DNA of 64,000 bases from NCBI RefSeq assembly GCF_003633615.1, contig NZ_RBKU01000001.1, positions 3,410,001 to 3,474,000 of the forward strand. The letters are read 5' to 3'. This document shows, piece after piece, positions 53,475 through 62,534 of the stretch (within the stretch, counting starts at the first letter, position 1; each line of letters opens with the position of its first letter). This DNA comes from Mucilaginibacter gracilis (GTDB taxonomy: Bacteria; Bacteroidota; Bacteroidia; Sphingobacteriales; Sphingobacteriaceae). The notes beneath the pieces were generated by a model. That model had not been told where the DNA came from, ran no database searches, and saw nothing but the letters and a program-made list of their open reading frames with translations. The position numbers and the translations under genes are program-made.

Positions 53475-54563
53475 ATGAAATATCTTTTTTTGCTTTTAGC
53501 CTTTTGCATCTTTTCTGCTTTTGCATTCCTGCCACCTGCTCCAGGTTACCGGATCAATGGAACCGTTACCGGATTGCCGGACAGTACCTGGCTCTATCTT
53601 CGTACCGCAAAACCTGACAAAGATATCGATTCCTGTAGAGTGCTGGGTGGTCAGTTCAGTATGAGCGGGCATATCAATGAAAAAGCGGTGCCGGTTTACC
53701 TGCATACAGCTAAATACACCAATTATGTACATTTCTGGTTGGAAAATACCACCATCAGCATGACACTAAAGGCCGGGGAATTCAAAAAAGGGCAGATCAC
53801 TGGTTCAGCGACTGAAGACGAAGACAGGCGGCTTGACCAACTACGTAAACCTTCGGGCGATGCGGCGGACAGCATAGGCCGTATCCTGGCTAAAACAAAA
53901 GACACCATAACCAGGAGAACCCTGATCGCCAGGATCAATTCTTTTGAAGTTCAGAGTAAACAGGTCGAAAAAGACTGGGTAAAAAACTATCCTGGATCGT
54001 TGATTTCAGCCTACTTGCTTAATTTATATTCCACTACCTGGGGCAAGGAAGCGACCGGCTCGCTATACCAGCAGCTTTCACCGGAAATGAAGGCAACACT
54101 TGATGGCCAGGAGATCAGGAACTACCTGGCATTGGTTAAGAACCTTAAAGTGGGCGACCATTTTGCAGATTTTGAACAGCAGAACACACTGGGAAAGCCT
54201 GTCAAACTCTCGCAGATCAAAGCCAAATACATCCTGCTTGATTTCTGGGCTTCCTGGTGTGGGCCTTGCCGCGAGGAAAACCCCCAATTGGCACAGACCT
54301 ACGCCCGGTTTAAAACGAAGGGATTTGCGGTACTGGGGGTTTCTTTAGACGAAAATAAAAATCAGTGGCTGCAGGCGGTAAAGAAAGACCAGTTGGTATG
54401 GGAAAATGTTAGCGACCTAAATGGTGATCGCAACAAGGTTGCATTGATGTACGGCATTCATGCCATCCCCAGTAATTTCCTGATCGATGGAAACGGAACT
54501 ATCATAGACAAAGACCTGAGGGGAAAGGAACTGGAAGATAAACTGGCGGAATTAATACCATAA
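53475..54563 (+). CDS. TlpA-like thioredoxin with N-terminal DUF4369
   Basis: 362 residues, signal peptide (FLLLAFCIFSAFAF). Residues ~25-125 form the DUF4369 domain (YRINGTVTGLPDSTWLYLRT, LGGQFSMSGHINEKAVPVYL). A helical linker follows, and residues ~225-362 are a TlpA/ResA thioredoxin with ILLDFWASWCGPCREENPQL, motif Cys-Gly-Pro-Cys, and the cis-Pro region HAIPSNFLIDGNGT. A periplasmic disulfide reductase, probably controlled by the adjacent LytTR system. Confidence 0.92.
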   Translation: MKYLFLLLAFCIFSAFAFLPPAPGYRINGTVTGLPDSTWLYLRTAKPDKDIDSCRVLGGQFSMSGHINEKAVPVYLHTAKYTNYVHFWLENTTISMTLKAGEFKKGQITGSATEDEDRRLDQLRKPSGDAADSIGRILAKTKDTITRRTLIARINSFEVQSKQVEKDWVKNYPGSLISAYLLNLYSTTWGKEATGSLYQQLSPEMKATLDGQEIRNYLALVKNLKVGDHFADFEQQNTLGKPVKLSQIKAKYILLDFWASWCGPCREENPQLAQTYARFKTKGFAVLGVSLDENKNQWLQAVKKDQLVWENVSDLNGDRNKVALMYGIHAIPSNFLIDGNGTIIDKDLRGKELEDKLAELIP

Positions 54564-54789
54564 AATATGGCGAATGGTTTTATAGATAAAGCTACCAACC
54601 GAAAGTCTATAAAATCTGTAATATCTCCCGTTCTGCTTTTGTAGACTCTTAATTACCAATAGTTATCGTACGATGTAAATAGTATAGCTTTATTTTGGTA
54701 TGTGGTAATAAATCGTACCAAACTTTAGTAAAGCTTATGTAAGCTCCTCATTTAACCCCACCACCTTTGCTGTCATAAATCATCAAATT

Positions 54790-55116
54790 ATGACAGCAGT
54801 ACATAACCACATCGACAGCAAAACATCCATCCGTCGTGATCAATTGATCACCGTAGGCGATCTGAAAACCTTCAAGACCGACTTACTCACTGAAATAGCA
54901 GGTATTGTAAAACATACCGGCGGACAAACCCCTAAACGCTGGCTCAAAGCGGCAGAAGTCCGCAAATTACTTGGCCTTTCCCCAAACACCCTAAAGAACC
55001 TTCGAAATAACGGTACGCTGCCCTACACACAACTTGGGGGCGTATTTTATTTCGATTATAACGACCTGCAAAAAGTATTTGAAGAACTCAAGACTTTACC
55101 GCATGGCCACAAATAA
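54790..55116 (+). CDS. MerR/excisionase-type HTH protein
   Basis: 108 residues. The second half is the Bacteroidota 'helix-turn-helix domain' of excisionase type: PKRWLKAAEVRKLLGLSPNT, LKNLRNNGTLPYTQLGGVFY, FDYNDLQKVFEEL. Proteins of this form stand at the start of mobilization modules of Bacteroidota elements and act as excisionase or transcription factor. It overlaps the next gene by 14 bp. The 226 bp upstream are a control region without gene. Confidence 0.88.
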   Translation: MTAVHNHIDSKTSIRRDQLITVGDLKTFKTDLLTEIAGIVKHTGGQTPKRWLKAAEVRKLLGLSPNTLKNLRNNGTLPYTQLGGVFYFDYNDLQKVFEELKTLPHGHK

Positions 55117-55360
55117 ACCGCAGGGTTTTGGGTGGGGTATCCCGCCCTTACCGATCCACGTTCAAATTTACTTCGACCAGCAAGGTATGACCGAACAGGA
55201 AGCCGCCGACTTCATTAAACACTACGAAGCCAACAACTGGACTTACGCTGGCGGACAGCCCATTCGCGACTGGAAGGAAGAAGCCAATAAATGGATATGG
55301 GAAATCCTATCCGCCCAGAACTGGCGGCGGATCAAGCCAACAGATTTTAACAAGATATAG
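55103..55360 (+). CDS. Small conserved-looking protein of the mobilization module
   Basis: 85 residues from ATG 55103 (a longer frame from 55034 is inside the HTH gene). The sequence includes GWGIPPLPIHVQIYFDQQGM, TEQEAADFIKHYEANNWTYA and IRDWKEEANKWIWEILSAQN. The EQEAxxFxxHYxxNxW-xxxxGxxIxDWKxxxxxW pattern is the one found at the C-terminus of phage/plasmid replication or DnaT-like proteins that contact single-stranded DNA machinery. It overlaps the HTH gene by 14 bp. Role in element replication or transfer is inference. Confidence 0.6.
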   Translation: MATNKPQGFGWGIPPLPIHVQIYFDQQGMTEQEAADFIKHYEANNWTYAGGQPIRDWKEEANKWIWEILSAQNWRRIKPTDFNKI

Positions 55361-55563
55361 CACCCGAAAAGGGCTACCTGAATGAGGGAATTTATAAGAT
55401 TTATCAAAATTTCTTATAAAAATTACACGCCTCACCGCGTGAGCGAGGAGTATTTTTGTCCACAAAAATTCCTCGCCCTCCCTTCCGAAGTCAGTCCGGT
55501 TAAAACCAACAGATCAGTATCATGCCGAGGAAGAAAGCAGCCGAACAGGAATAACTTTTTATC

Positions 55564-55929
55564 GTGCCGGTAAGGACACGTGTCACCAAAGCTACCGCAG
55601 AGCGGCTGGAAAAATTACGCACGTTCAGCGATTGTCGTTCCATCGGCGAACTGGCCAGGCGCATTCTTTCAAGCGGAACCATCACGATATTTCAAAAGGA
55701 TGCCAGCATGGATGGGCCGATGGAACAACTCGTACTAATCCGTAAAGAACTTAAAGCCATTGGCGTCAATATGAACCAGGTCACAAAAAGTTATCATCAA
55801 AGCCGGGATGAAAACACCAGAGCTTTTTACGCGCTCAAACTGGCGGCGCAATACCAGGAAGCAGCCAACCGCATACCCCTGCTTTTATCACTCATTTCAC
55901 AACTCTCGAAAAAATGGTTGGCAAAATAA
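55564..55929 (+). CDS. mobC: MobC-type relaxosome protein, probably starting at a secondary GTG
   Basis: 121 residues from GTG 55564. A ribbon-helix-helix start (VRTRVTKATAERLEKLRTFS, SIGELARRILSSGTITIF) and the MobC body (LVLIRKELKAIGVNMNQVTK, SRDENTRAFYALKLAAQYQE) are clear. In the same frame an ATG at 55522 begins MPRKKAAEQE, followed by TAA at 55552 and LFI before the GTG. MobC proteins normally start MPRKK or similar, so the TAA looks like a nonsense change (possibly CAA to TAA) in the native start region. It overlaps the relaxase gene by 16 bp. It binds oriT beside the relaxase. Confidence 0.85.
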   Translation: MPVRTRVTKATAERLEKLRTFSDCRSIGELARRILSSGTITIFQKDASMDGPMEQLVLIRKELKAIGVNMNQVTKSYHQSRDENTRAFYALKLAAQYQEAANRIPLLLSLISQLSKKWLAK

Positions 55930-57164
55930 GTATCGGTAAAAGCCTGATCGGTGTGCTCAATTATAATGAGAACAAGGTTAAGGAAGGCCATGCCATTTGC
56001 ATGGATGCAGTCGGTTATGGCAGGGAAGCCAGCGAACTATCTTTTTATGAGAAGCTGAACAGGATGCAGCGCCTAACAGCTTTAAATCCCAAAGCGAAAA
56101 CTAACGCTTTACATATCTCCCTGAATTTTGATCCGTCAGAAAAGCCAAGCGATGATTTATTAAGAACAATTGCCGCCAGCTACATGGAAAAAATAGGTTT
56201 TGGCGAACAGCCCTATTTGGTTTACCGGCACACTGATGCCGGACATGATCACATCCATATTATGACCACCAATATTCAAAGCGACGGTAGCCGCATCGAC
56301 CTGCATAACATAGGCATGAACCGTTCCGGTCCCGCCACGCGGGAATTGGAAATAGAATTTGGCTTGGTCAAAGCGGATGCACAAAAGTTATCAGCTCCAT
56401 ATATTTTAAAGCCTTTAATAAAGATTGATTACGGCAAAACGGAAACCAAGCGGGCGGTCAGTAATACCGTGAATGCCGTCATTAAAAATTATGCTTTCAC
56501 CAGTTTGCCTGAATATAACGCAGTGTTAAAGCAGTATAACGTTGTGGCAGACGCCGGGGAAAAAGGCTCACGGATGCAGGAAAACAAAGGACTGCTTTAT
56601 TATATCACCGACGAAAAGGGAAATAAAAAAAGTGTCGGCATCAAAGCCAGCAGTATTTATGGCAAGCCAACCATTCCCGAACTTGAAAAACAATTTGTAA
56701 AGAATGAGGAAAGCCGGAGAGGATACCAAAAGGCAGTTAAGGATAAAATTGACCGGGTGTTGGCGAACCCAGCTATTACCACCAAAGGAGAGCTGATCAA
56801 AGCATTGTCCCGGCAACAGGTATATGCACTTTTACGGACGAATGAACAAGGCAGACTGTATGGCGCGACCTTCGTTGACAACGAATACAAGGTGGTGTTT
56901 AATGGCAGCAACTTAGGCAAAACTTATAGTGCTAATGCCTTAAACGAACGTTTAAAGGGAGAAGAAATCCTAAAACAGACTGCGCTAAGAAGGTCGCCTA
57001 AACAACGTCACAGCTTCCCTATAATTGTAACTCAAAGAATGTTCTACATTCCTCGAAAGAATGAACGAAGATCAGATGATTGCGTTCGTATCCACCTCGT
57101 TGAAAAATTTTCACCAGCCGCTCCTCATTCTCCAGGCTATCGTTTATCAGTATCTTCATTTTAA
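55914..57164 (+). CDS. MobA/VirD2-like relaxase with an atypical C-terminus
   Basis: 416 residues. N-terminal relaxase: MVGKISIGKSLIGVLNYNEN (Tyr candidates), NALHISLNFDPSEK, then the metal site YRHTDAGHDHIHIMTTNIQS with three His. This places it in the MOBP/BfmA-type relaxases of Bacteroidota. The family-like region continues to ~375 (LYGATFVDNEYKVVFNGSNL). The last ~40 residues (FYIPRKNERRSDDCVRIHLV) look like non-native sequence, while another frame there reads ECSTFLERMNEDQMIAFVST up to a stop at 57172-57174. A deletion or frameshift near 57000 at the junction with the convergent RloB gene is likely. Confidence 0.85.
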   Translation: MVGKISIGKSLIGVLNYNENKVKEGHAICMDAVGYGREASELSFYEKLNRMQRLTALNPKAKTNALHISLNFDPSEKPSDDLLRTIAASYMEKIGFGEQPYLVYRHTDAGHDHIHIMTTNIQSDGSRIDLHNIGMNRSGPATRELEIEFGLVKADAQKLSAPYILKPLIKIDYGKTETKRAVSNTVNAVIKNYAFTSLPEYNAVLKQYNVVADAGEKGSRMQENKGLLYYITDEKGNKKSVGIKASSIYGKPTIPELEKQFVKNEESRRGYQKAVKDKIDRVLANPAITTKGELIKALSRQQVYALLRTNEQGRLYGATFVDNEYKVVFNGSNLGKTYSANALNERLKGEEILKQTALRRSPKQRHSFPIIVTQRMFYIPRKNERRSDDCVRIHLVEKFSPAAPHSPGYRLSVSSF

Positions 57165-57176
57165 TTTGGCTTAACG

Positions 57177-57878
57177 TTAATCTTCCTCGTTCTCTGTTTT
57201 ACCCTTCATATATACCCTTAATCTTTTCACCAATTCATAGACGCGCGTATGCGGACAAGCTTCTGCCGGCGGCACACCCTCATGCATTCGTTCCAATTCT
57301 TCTGCCCATAATATAGCCTGATCCTCATTGCCAGTTCTGGCGATTTTCTCAATTACCTTCGGTGTGTTTTTAGCGTACTTGAATTTCAGCTGTTTGGTCA
57401 GAATTTTGATGTAATCATCACGATGGAGAGCGTTTTGAAGAAATTGAAAATGCAATACGTACCAAAGTTCGAAAGACTGGTTAGAATGACCACTCTCGAT
57501 GCCGGAGTTAGCTGCTAGTTGTATTGCACCATTGTAGCGTTCTGCCGGAAAATCATCTTTGTCGAAAACGGCCCACACCTCATCATAATTGGGTAATTGG
57601 TGATTCGCAATTCTTTCGTCCCGCAATTCTATCGCTTTGTTGACCACATTAATCGTATTGTCGCCCTCGCCATGTACTTCAATCGTCCGCAGTAGGTTTT
57701 TGGGCAATTGCGTGCTTAGATATTCAAAGTATATTGGCTCCGTACGTTCGCCCTCACTAACAATAAGAAAATATTTTCTCTCCTGCTTTACTTCAACCTC
57801 GGTAGGCTGAACTTTGGTTTCTTCCAGTTGCTTTACAAAATCTTTAAAGCTAAATCCGCTGTTTTTATTCTTCGCCAT
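57177..57878 (-). CDS. rloB: RloB-family Toprim-like protein (AbiL-type second component)
   Basis: 233 residues. RloB landmarks: KYFLIVSEGERTEPIYFEYL with the conserved Glu, then YDEVWAVFDKDDFPAERYN carrying the DxD metal pair, ESGHSNQSFELWYVLHFQFL and a C-terminal NPCTRVYELV-like segment (here CPHTRVYELVKRL). RloB proteins are thought to be Toprim-type nucleases paired with the RloA ATPase, and the pair is similar to AbiL abortive infection. The start lies 14 bp inside the end of the ATPase gene. The gene ends within 15 bp of the convergent relaxase. Confidence 0.88.
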   Translation of the reverse strand: MAKNKNSGFSFKDFVKQLEETKVQPTEVEVKQERKYFLIVSEGERTEPIYFEYLSTQLPKNLLRTIEVHGEGDNTINVVNKAIELRDERIANHQLPNYDEVWAVFDKDDFPAERYNGAIQLAANSGIESGHSNQSFELWYVLHFQFLQNALHRDDYIKILTKQLKFKYAKNTPKVIEKIARTGNEDQAILWAEELERMHEGVPPAEACPHTRVYELVKRLRVYMKGKTENEED

Positions 57879-59139
57879 CAGCTAAGACTGTTTCAAGATT
57901 TTCAATAAAAGGTATAGCACCATACTTTCCTTCAAGATAGTTTTTGTCATACGGTGCTTCCTTCCGTGCTTTATAACCTACCAGAGTTTGCACTTTAGTA
58001 GCTCCAAACTGGTCTTTTTCTACGAAATAAATTTGATCGCGTCTTAAAAGGTCTTTGTCTAATAACGCAGTGTCATGACTTACCGCAAATAATTGAGCCT
58101 CAGTTTTTATCTTGTTGGAGTTAAATAACTGGATAATTGCTCTCGTCAGTAAAGTATGGAGTCTTGCATCCAATTCATCGATTACTACAAGTCTGCCATT
58201 CAGAACGGCGTCCGTTAATACGCCGGACAGGTTGTAAAATTTTCGCGTTCCTTCTGACTCCACTCCAGCCATACTGAAAGGTTGCTGCTCAACAATTTTA
58301 CCATGATCATCATAAACATTGTGTGTTGCAAATACCGGTTTCATGTCGCGCTCCATCCGTTCTTTAAATTCTTCCCTGAGTTCCGGAGGAATCTTGTCCA
58401 GTATTTCCTCCTTAAGTTCAGATATGTCAAGAGCGTCTATGCCATTAATTCCAAGATCAGCTTTTTGAATTAATTCATTAATTAATTTAGCATAATTTGA
58501 TTCTTTTAGCATGCTGGTAGTCAGATTTTTATAATCGTCATCCATCATGCCGTGTACCGTATAAATACTATCAAACCAACTAACAATCTGTTCTCCTAAG
58601 CGGGTATTCCATTGAGCGGCAACCGAAAGAAAAAGTGCATTCTTACGCGTTCTTTTATCTAATCCTATTCCGTCTGGAAACTTAGCTTCATTGATCTCAA
58701 ATTTCTGGTCAATTCTTAAGAATAAAGGGTTTGAGGTGGTTGCTTTTACCTCCAATAACCATTCTTTTTGGATCGATTTGGCATCGGCTTCAAATCCATA
58801 GCGGTATTTTGTTTTGTTGATCAAAAACTCTGCCTCGAAATAACTTGGCTGTTTTCTCGTACGGGTATTAAGTAAAAAGGGTTCGGTGTCGATTGGCTGT
58901 TTACTCTGTTTGTCCGTTGCTGAATTAATAATTGACCATCTGAAAAACACAAATGCATCCATGATTTTGGATTTGCCACTGGCATTGGAACCATAGAGTA
59001 ACACCGTCTTGAGCAATTCTTCCTTATTTTTTGCATAAATATTGGTGTCCTGATGTTCGCCAATGGCAGCAGCGCTAAAGTTGATGAGGATGGGGTCTTT
59101 TATAGACTTATAGTTGCCTACTTTAAAATAAACTAACAT
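57865..59139 (-). CDS. rloA: RloA-like ABC-type ATPase (AbiL-type first component)
   Basis: 424 residues. The N-terminus MLVYFKVGNYKSIKDPILIN is typical of OLD-like AAA_15/21 ATPases. Walker A is YGSNASGKSKIM (50-58), the signature-like helix FSMAGVESEGTRKFYNLSG, Walker B RLVVIDELDARLHTLL and the His switch FAVSHDTALLDKDLL. A large insertion (~130-290) without Toprim is characteristic for RloA. It should sense infection and license the RloB partner; both are cytoplasmic. It is transcribed leftward, away from the DUF2971 gene. Confidence 0.88.
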   Translation of the reverse strand: MLVYFKVGNYKSIKDPILINFSAAAIGEHQDTNIYAKNKEELLKTVLLYGSNASGKSKIMDAFVFFRWSIINSATDKQSKQPIDTEPFLLNTRTRKQPSYFEAEFLINKTKYRYGFEADAKSIQKEWLLEVKATTSNPLFLRIDQKFEINEAKFPDGIGLDKRTRKNALFLSVAAQWNTRLGEQIVSWFDSIYTVHGMMDDDYKNLTTSMLKESNYAKLINELIQKADLGINGIDALDISELKEEILDKIPPELREEFKERMERDMKPVFATHNVYDDHGKIVEQQPFSMAGVESEGTRKFYNLSGVLTDAVLNGRLVVIDELDARLHTLLTRAIIQLFNSNKIKTEAQLFAVSHDTALLDKDLLRRDQIYFVEKDQFGATKVQTLVGYKARKEAPYDKNYLEGKYGAIPFIENLETVLADGEE

Positions 59140-59355
59140 GATGTGTAGATTTTATTCAAATATAAAGAATTAAAAACGATATTTATAGTAAAATGTTGTC
59201 ATATTTGCGTACTTTATGCAAATGAGGCTATATTTATTGAACGGCTTGAAAATTAGGTTTTAACGATACGTAGTTTGTTAATTCTGATCATTCCGGGATT
59301 TATGTTTAAATAGGTTCGAAACCACAACATTATTGCAACAAGCCAGTTTTGTAAT

Positions 59356-60129
59356 TTGAATATGCAATTTGAAACGACACCTCTACCGGAAAAAATGTAT
59401 AAGTACACTAAGGTAGACCAGAATTTTTATGATCTGTTGATTAATCCCAAGCTGTGGTTTTCAAACCCGAAAGACTTCAATGACCCTTTCGATAATAATA
59501 TCAGGTTACAGGAAGACCTCAATGAAAAGGAACTGCGGCTTTTGGCGCAAGGCAAAGATTTTATAGAAAAAAGCAAGTTCGATGAAGAAACCCTGGTTGC
59601 TTATTTTAAAAAGAATCCTCATAAATTAAACGACATTTATGAACCGTTAAAACAATTGATCAGCAACGTTGGGATTTGTTGTTTCTCTGAGAACTATGAT
59701 AATCTATTATTGTGGGCGCATTACGCAAATTGCCACAAAGGTGTCTCTTTAGAGTTTGATGTCAAGACCATGCAGGAATGGTTTAAAGAGATCAAACGGG
59801 TGAATTATCAGGAATCAATGCCTGATATTAATATTTTGGAAGTCTACAAAGAGGAAATTTTATCCTCGCTGCCTTTTTATAAATCCAACCACTGGAGCTA
59901 TGAGCGGGAGATCAGGATTTGGATAAAGAATTCCGGTCTCATCTCTTTTCCAATGCACGCAATCACTGGCATTGCTTTCGGACTAAAAATGACGGAAGAC
60001 CAGATAACGGCGATATGCCGGTTAATGGTTAGGCTTGGTTATACGAATGTGAATTATGTGCAGGCCGAACTACATCCGACAGACTACAAATTAAATTTTA
60101 TTGATGTAAATATTATCGATGCGCCATAA
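59356..60129 (+). CDS. DUF2971-family protein
   Basis: 257 residues. The DUF2971 pattern is complete: KMYKYTKVDQNFYDLLINPK, LWFSNPKDFNDPFDNN, CCFSENYDNLLLWAHYANCH, KGVSLEFDVK and YKSNHWSYEREIRIWIKN. The FSNPxDFNDPFD, WAHYANxHxGVxLEFD and WxYExEIRI blocks suggest an enzyme (ADP-ribosyl-transferase-like fold has been proposed for relatives), but its reaction is not established. It is 34 bp before the KAP NTPase gene in the same direction. In other genomes DUF2971 genes are frequent in defence islands. Confidence 0.88.
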   Translation: MNMQFETTPLPEKMYKYTKVDQNFYDLLINPKLWFSNPKDFNDPFDNNIRLQEDLNEKELRLLAQGKDFIEKSKFDEETLVAYFKKNPHKLNDIYEPLKQLISNVGICCFSENYDNLLLWAHYANCHKGVSLEFDVKTMQEWFKEIKRVNYQESMPDINILEVYKEEILSSLPFYKSNHWSYEREIRIWIKNSGLISFPMHAITGIAFGLKMTEDQITAICRLMVRLGYTNVNYVQAELHPTDYKLNFIDVNIIDAP

Positions 60130-61256
60130 ATTATTGCAATAACCTTATCTAAATCTTACCCTAATGCCGATAGAAAAAATACCCACCGTTGCCACTAAAA
60201 GTTTGGATGAAAGCTTTGATGAGCATATTAGAGATGACTTTAATGAAAGAATCTTATTTTCCGCGCCCTTTGGTGCCGGTAAATCAACTTTCCTAAAAAA
60301 CTATTTTGATTGCCATGGCGATTTTGTCGTGCTGAAATTATTTCCTGTAAATTACTCAATTGCGCAGAACCAGGATGTTTTTGAGTTAATTAAATATGAC
60401 TTACTATATGAGTTATTGAGTAAATACCCTGATGATGTTCAGCTTGAGCAGGAGCAATATTCGTGGTTACTGATCAGTCAGATGTTTTTATTGCATCGGA
60501 TGAAAATAGACCTGCCTCTCAAGCTCATGCTAAAAGCTGCGGGCGCTGTTACGGGCACACCGATTCCGGAAAAAGAAACTATTGACGGGATTACAACTGC
60601 GATTGGGGAATTTTCCGATTTTAAAGGTAAAATGAACACTACCGAATGGGATCAGCTAAACAAGTATATCCAGTCGTTTAAGAATAAAACCGGCCATGTT
60701 CATGAGTCCGATGATATTACTGAACTTATCATTAATATGCTTGAACGGGTGAAAACCGCAAAAATTGGTGATGACAGCGAAAAAAAGGTTACCACCGTTT
60801 TGCTGATCGACGATTTGGACAGGTTAGATCCTGAACACGTATTCAGGCTCTTCAATGTTTTCTCAGCACACTACGACGATGTTACAGAAACCAATAAATT
60901 CGGCTTCGATAAGATTGTTTTTGTCTGCGATATAAATAATGTCCAGCAGATGTTTAGCCACCGCTATGGAATTAGCGTTGAGTTCAATGGCTATATCGAT
61001 AAGTTTTATTCTTCGGAAATATTTAAATTCGACATCACGCAGTATTTAAAGGAATCACTGAAACCGCTTATTATGTCAAGGTACCAACTGCGCCGATTTT
61101 TCCCGGACGAGAATAGCCTGGATAATTCGTTTGTTGAAAAATATCGCTTAGATAAACATGACGGTTTTTATGGTCTGGTGGCCTATGTGATGAATAGGTT
61201 GATTGATTTACATCAGGTCCGTATCCGAAATTTTCAACGTTTTAAATTCTTTGCCA

Positions 61257-61266
61257 TCCCCAGCAC
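61257..61266. repeat. 10-bp target-site duplication of the IS
   Basis: TCCCCAGCAC at 61257-61266 and again at 62535-62544, directly outside the terminal inverted repeats. A perfect duplication marks a fairly recent insertion with no later rearrangement; 8-10 bp is usual for the ISAs1 family. Confidence 0.95.
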
Positions 61267-62534
61267 CAGGGCCGACGCATTAGGAATTTGTTTTAGCGAT
61301 TAATTGTAATGAAAGAAGAAATTTATGGTTCCACCCGGCCATTTTTCTTTTTGCTTTCAGGCTGGCCTTACTGGTTTTGTCGGCTTTTAGGATATTTAGG
61401 GCTATCTTTCTGACTACGGCAAGGTTTTGGGCGGTCTGTTTGTTCCGTGTGGTATTGTAATCTTCGCCAAATCCGACATCCAACTGCCAGTGCAATTGGT
61501 TCTCAATGCCCCAATGTGCGCGGATGGCTTGGTTAAAATAGGCAGCATCAGCACGGAGGCTGGAGATATAGTAGCGGTCTTGTATGGAGTGGCTGTCACC
61601 TATTATCCTTTCCGAGGTTATTTTGATGATGGTCTTTATTCCCTTCCAATTTTCCTTTTCGTCAACCCAGTTAAGTTCATGAATGACTTTGCAGTCTCTG
61701 ATCTCCGCCCGCCCGTGGCCCTTATCCAGGTGCTGGCTGTAACTGTCTTCTTTAAAGTTGAACTGATTGATTACCTGTTCATAAAGTGTTTCCTGGTTCT
61801 GTTTCAAAGCAAGGATATAATCGCCCTGGCTTTCGACAATCTGTTCAGCAATCGCTTTCTGTGTACCCATTGCGTCGATGCTTACTACCGCCCCTTTGAT
61901 GTTCAATAGCGATAACAATGCTGGGATCGCCGTAATCTCATTGCTCTTGTCATCCACTTTTTGTTGCCCCAGTACCAACTGGTTACGACCCGACCAGGCG
62001 CTTACCAAATGCAAGGCCCCCAACCCCTGGTGTTTGCAGGCGCTGTTACAGATGCTCTTTCCATCGATAGCGATCAACTCCTTTTCGCCAGACAGGCCCG
62101 ACTCCTCAAGACCCCGGCTAAGTTCCGCTGTCCAGGCACGAAAACACTGTTCAAAAAGCGCCGAATCGATCAGCATAAAAACCCGGTTGATCGTGTCATG
62201 ACTGGGTATGCCGTTTTCAAGAGGCAGCAACTGCTTTAAAAAATCTTCTTTCTCCTTCCCGAATTCTTCCATCTCGTACCAGCTTTCTGCACCACATAGA
62301 ACGGCCAATACCGACAAAATGATAACTTCCAGTAAATTGTGTTTCTTATTATTACCTGTACGAGGATCAGGTATCCATCTAAAATGATTGTGAAGTGAAG
62401 TCGTCATATGCTTTTACAAAGAAAAAACGCTAACCCGACTCTAATCCTCCCGAAACCACAAAAGTTATACCTACGTTTCCAACACTTTGTTCATAACCAT
62501 ATCAACTTTTAACTATTCTTATGCGTCAGCCCTG
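61267..62534 (-). mobile_element. Insertion sequence of the ISAs1 family, complete
   Basis: 1268 bp. Terminal inverted repeats CAGGGCCGACGCAT (61267-61280) and ATGCGTCAGCCCTG (62521-62534, i.e. CAGGGCTGACGCAT) match with one mismatch, and CAGGGCTGACGC is the typical ISAs1 end. One intact transposase on the minus strand and perfect 10-bp flanking duplications show an intact copy. It sits inside the KAP NTPase gene. Confidence 0.95.
61280..62407 (-). CDS. ISAs1-family transposase
   Basis: 375 residues. N-terminal DBD/DUF4338-like part (HFRWIPDPRTGNNKKHNLLE, VIILSVLAVLCGAESWYEME, SHDTINRVFMLI), then the DDE core: IAIDGKSICNSA with first Asp, AVVSIDAMGTQKAIAEQIVE with the second, and HWGIENQLHWQLDVGFGED supplying the Glu. 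Length and motifs are full, so it should be active. The stop codon overlaps the last base of the left inverted repeat. Confidence 0.95.
   Translation of the reverse strand: MTTSLHNHFRWIPDPRTGNNKKHNLLEVIILSVLAVLCGAESWYEMEEFGKEKEDFLKQLLPLENGIPSHDTINRVFMLIDSALFEQCFRAWTAELSRGLEESGLSGEKELIAIDGKSICNSACKHQGLGALHLVSAWSGRNQLVLGQQKVDDKSNEITAIPALLSLLNIKGAVVSIDAMGTQKAIAEQIVESQGDYILALKQNQETLYEQVINQFNFKEDSYSQHLDKGHGRAEIRDCKVIHELNWVDEKENWKGIKTIIKITSERIIGDSHSIQDRYYISSLRADAAYFNQAIRAHWGIENQLHWQLDVGFGEDYNTTRNKQTAQNLAVVRKIALNILKADKTSKASLKAKRKMAGWNHKFLLSLQLIAKTNS

Noticed and set aside
61427..62239. Several plus-strand frames across the IS
   Set aside because: They are complementary to the intact ISAs1-type transposase and carry no recognisable motif.
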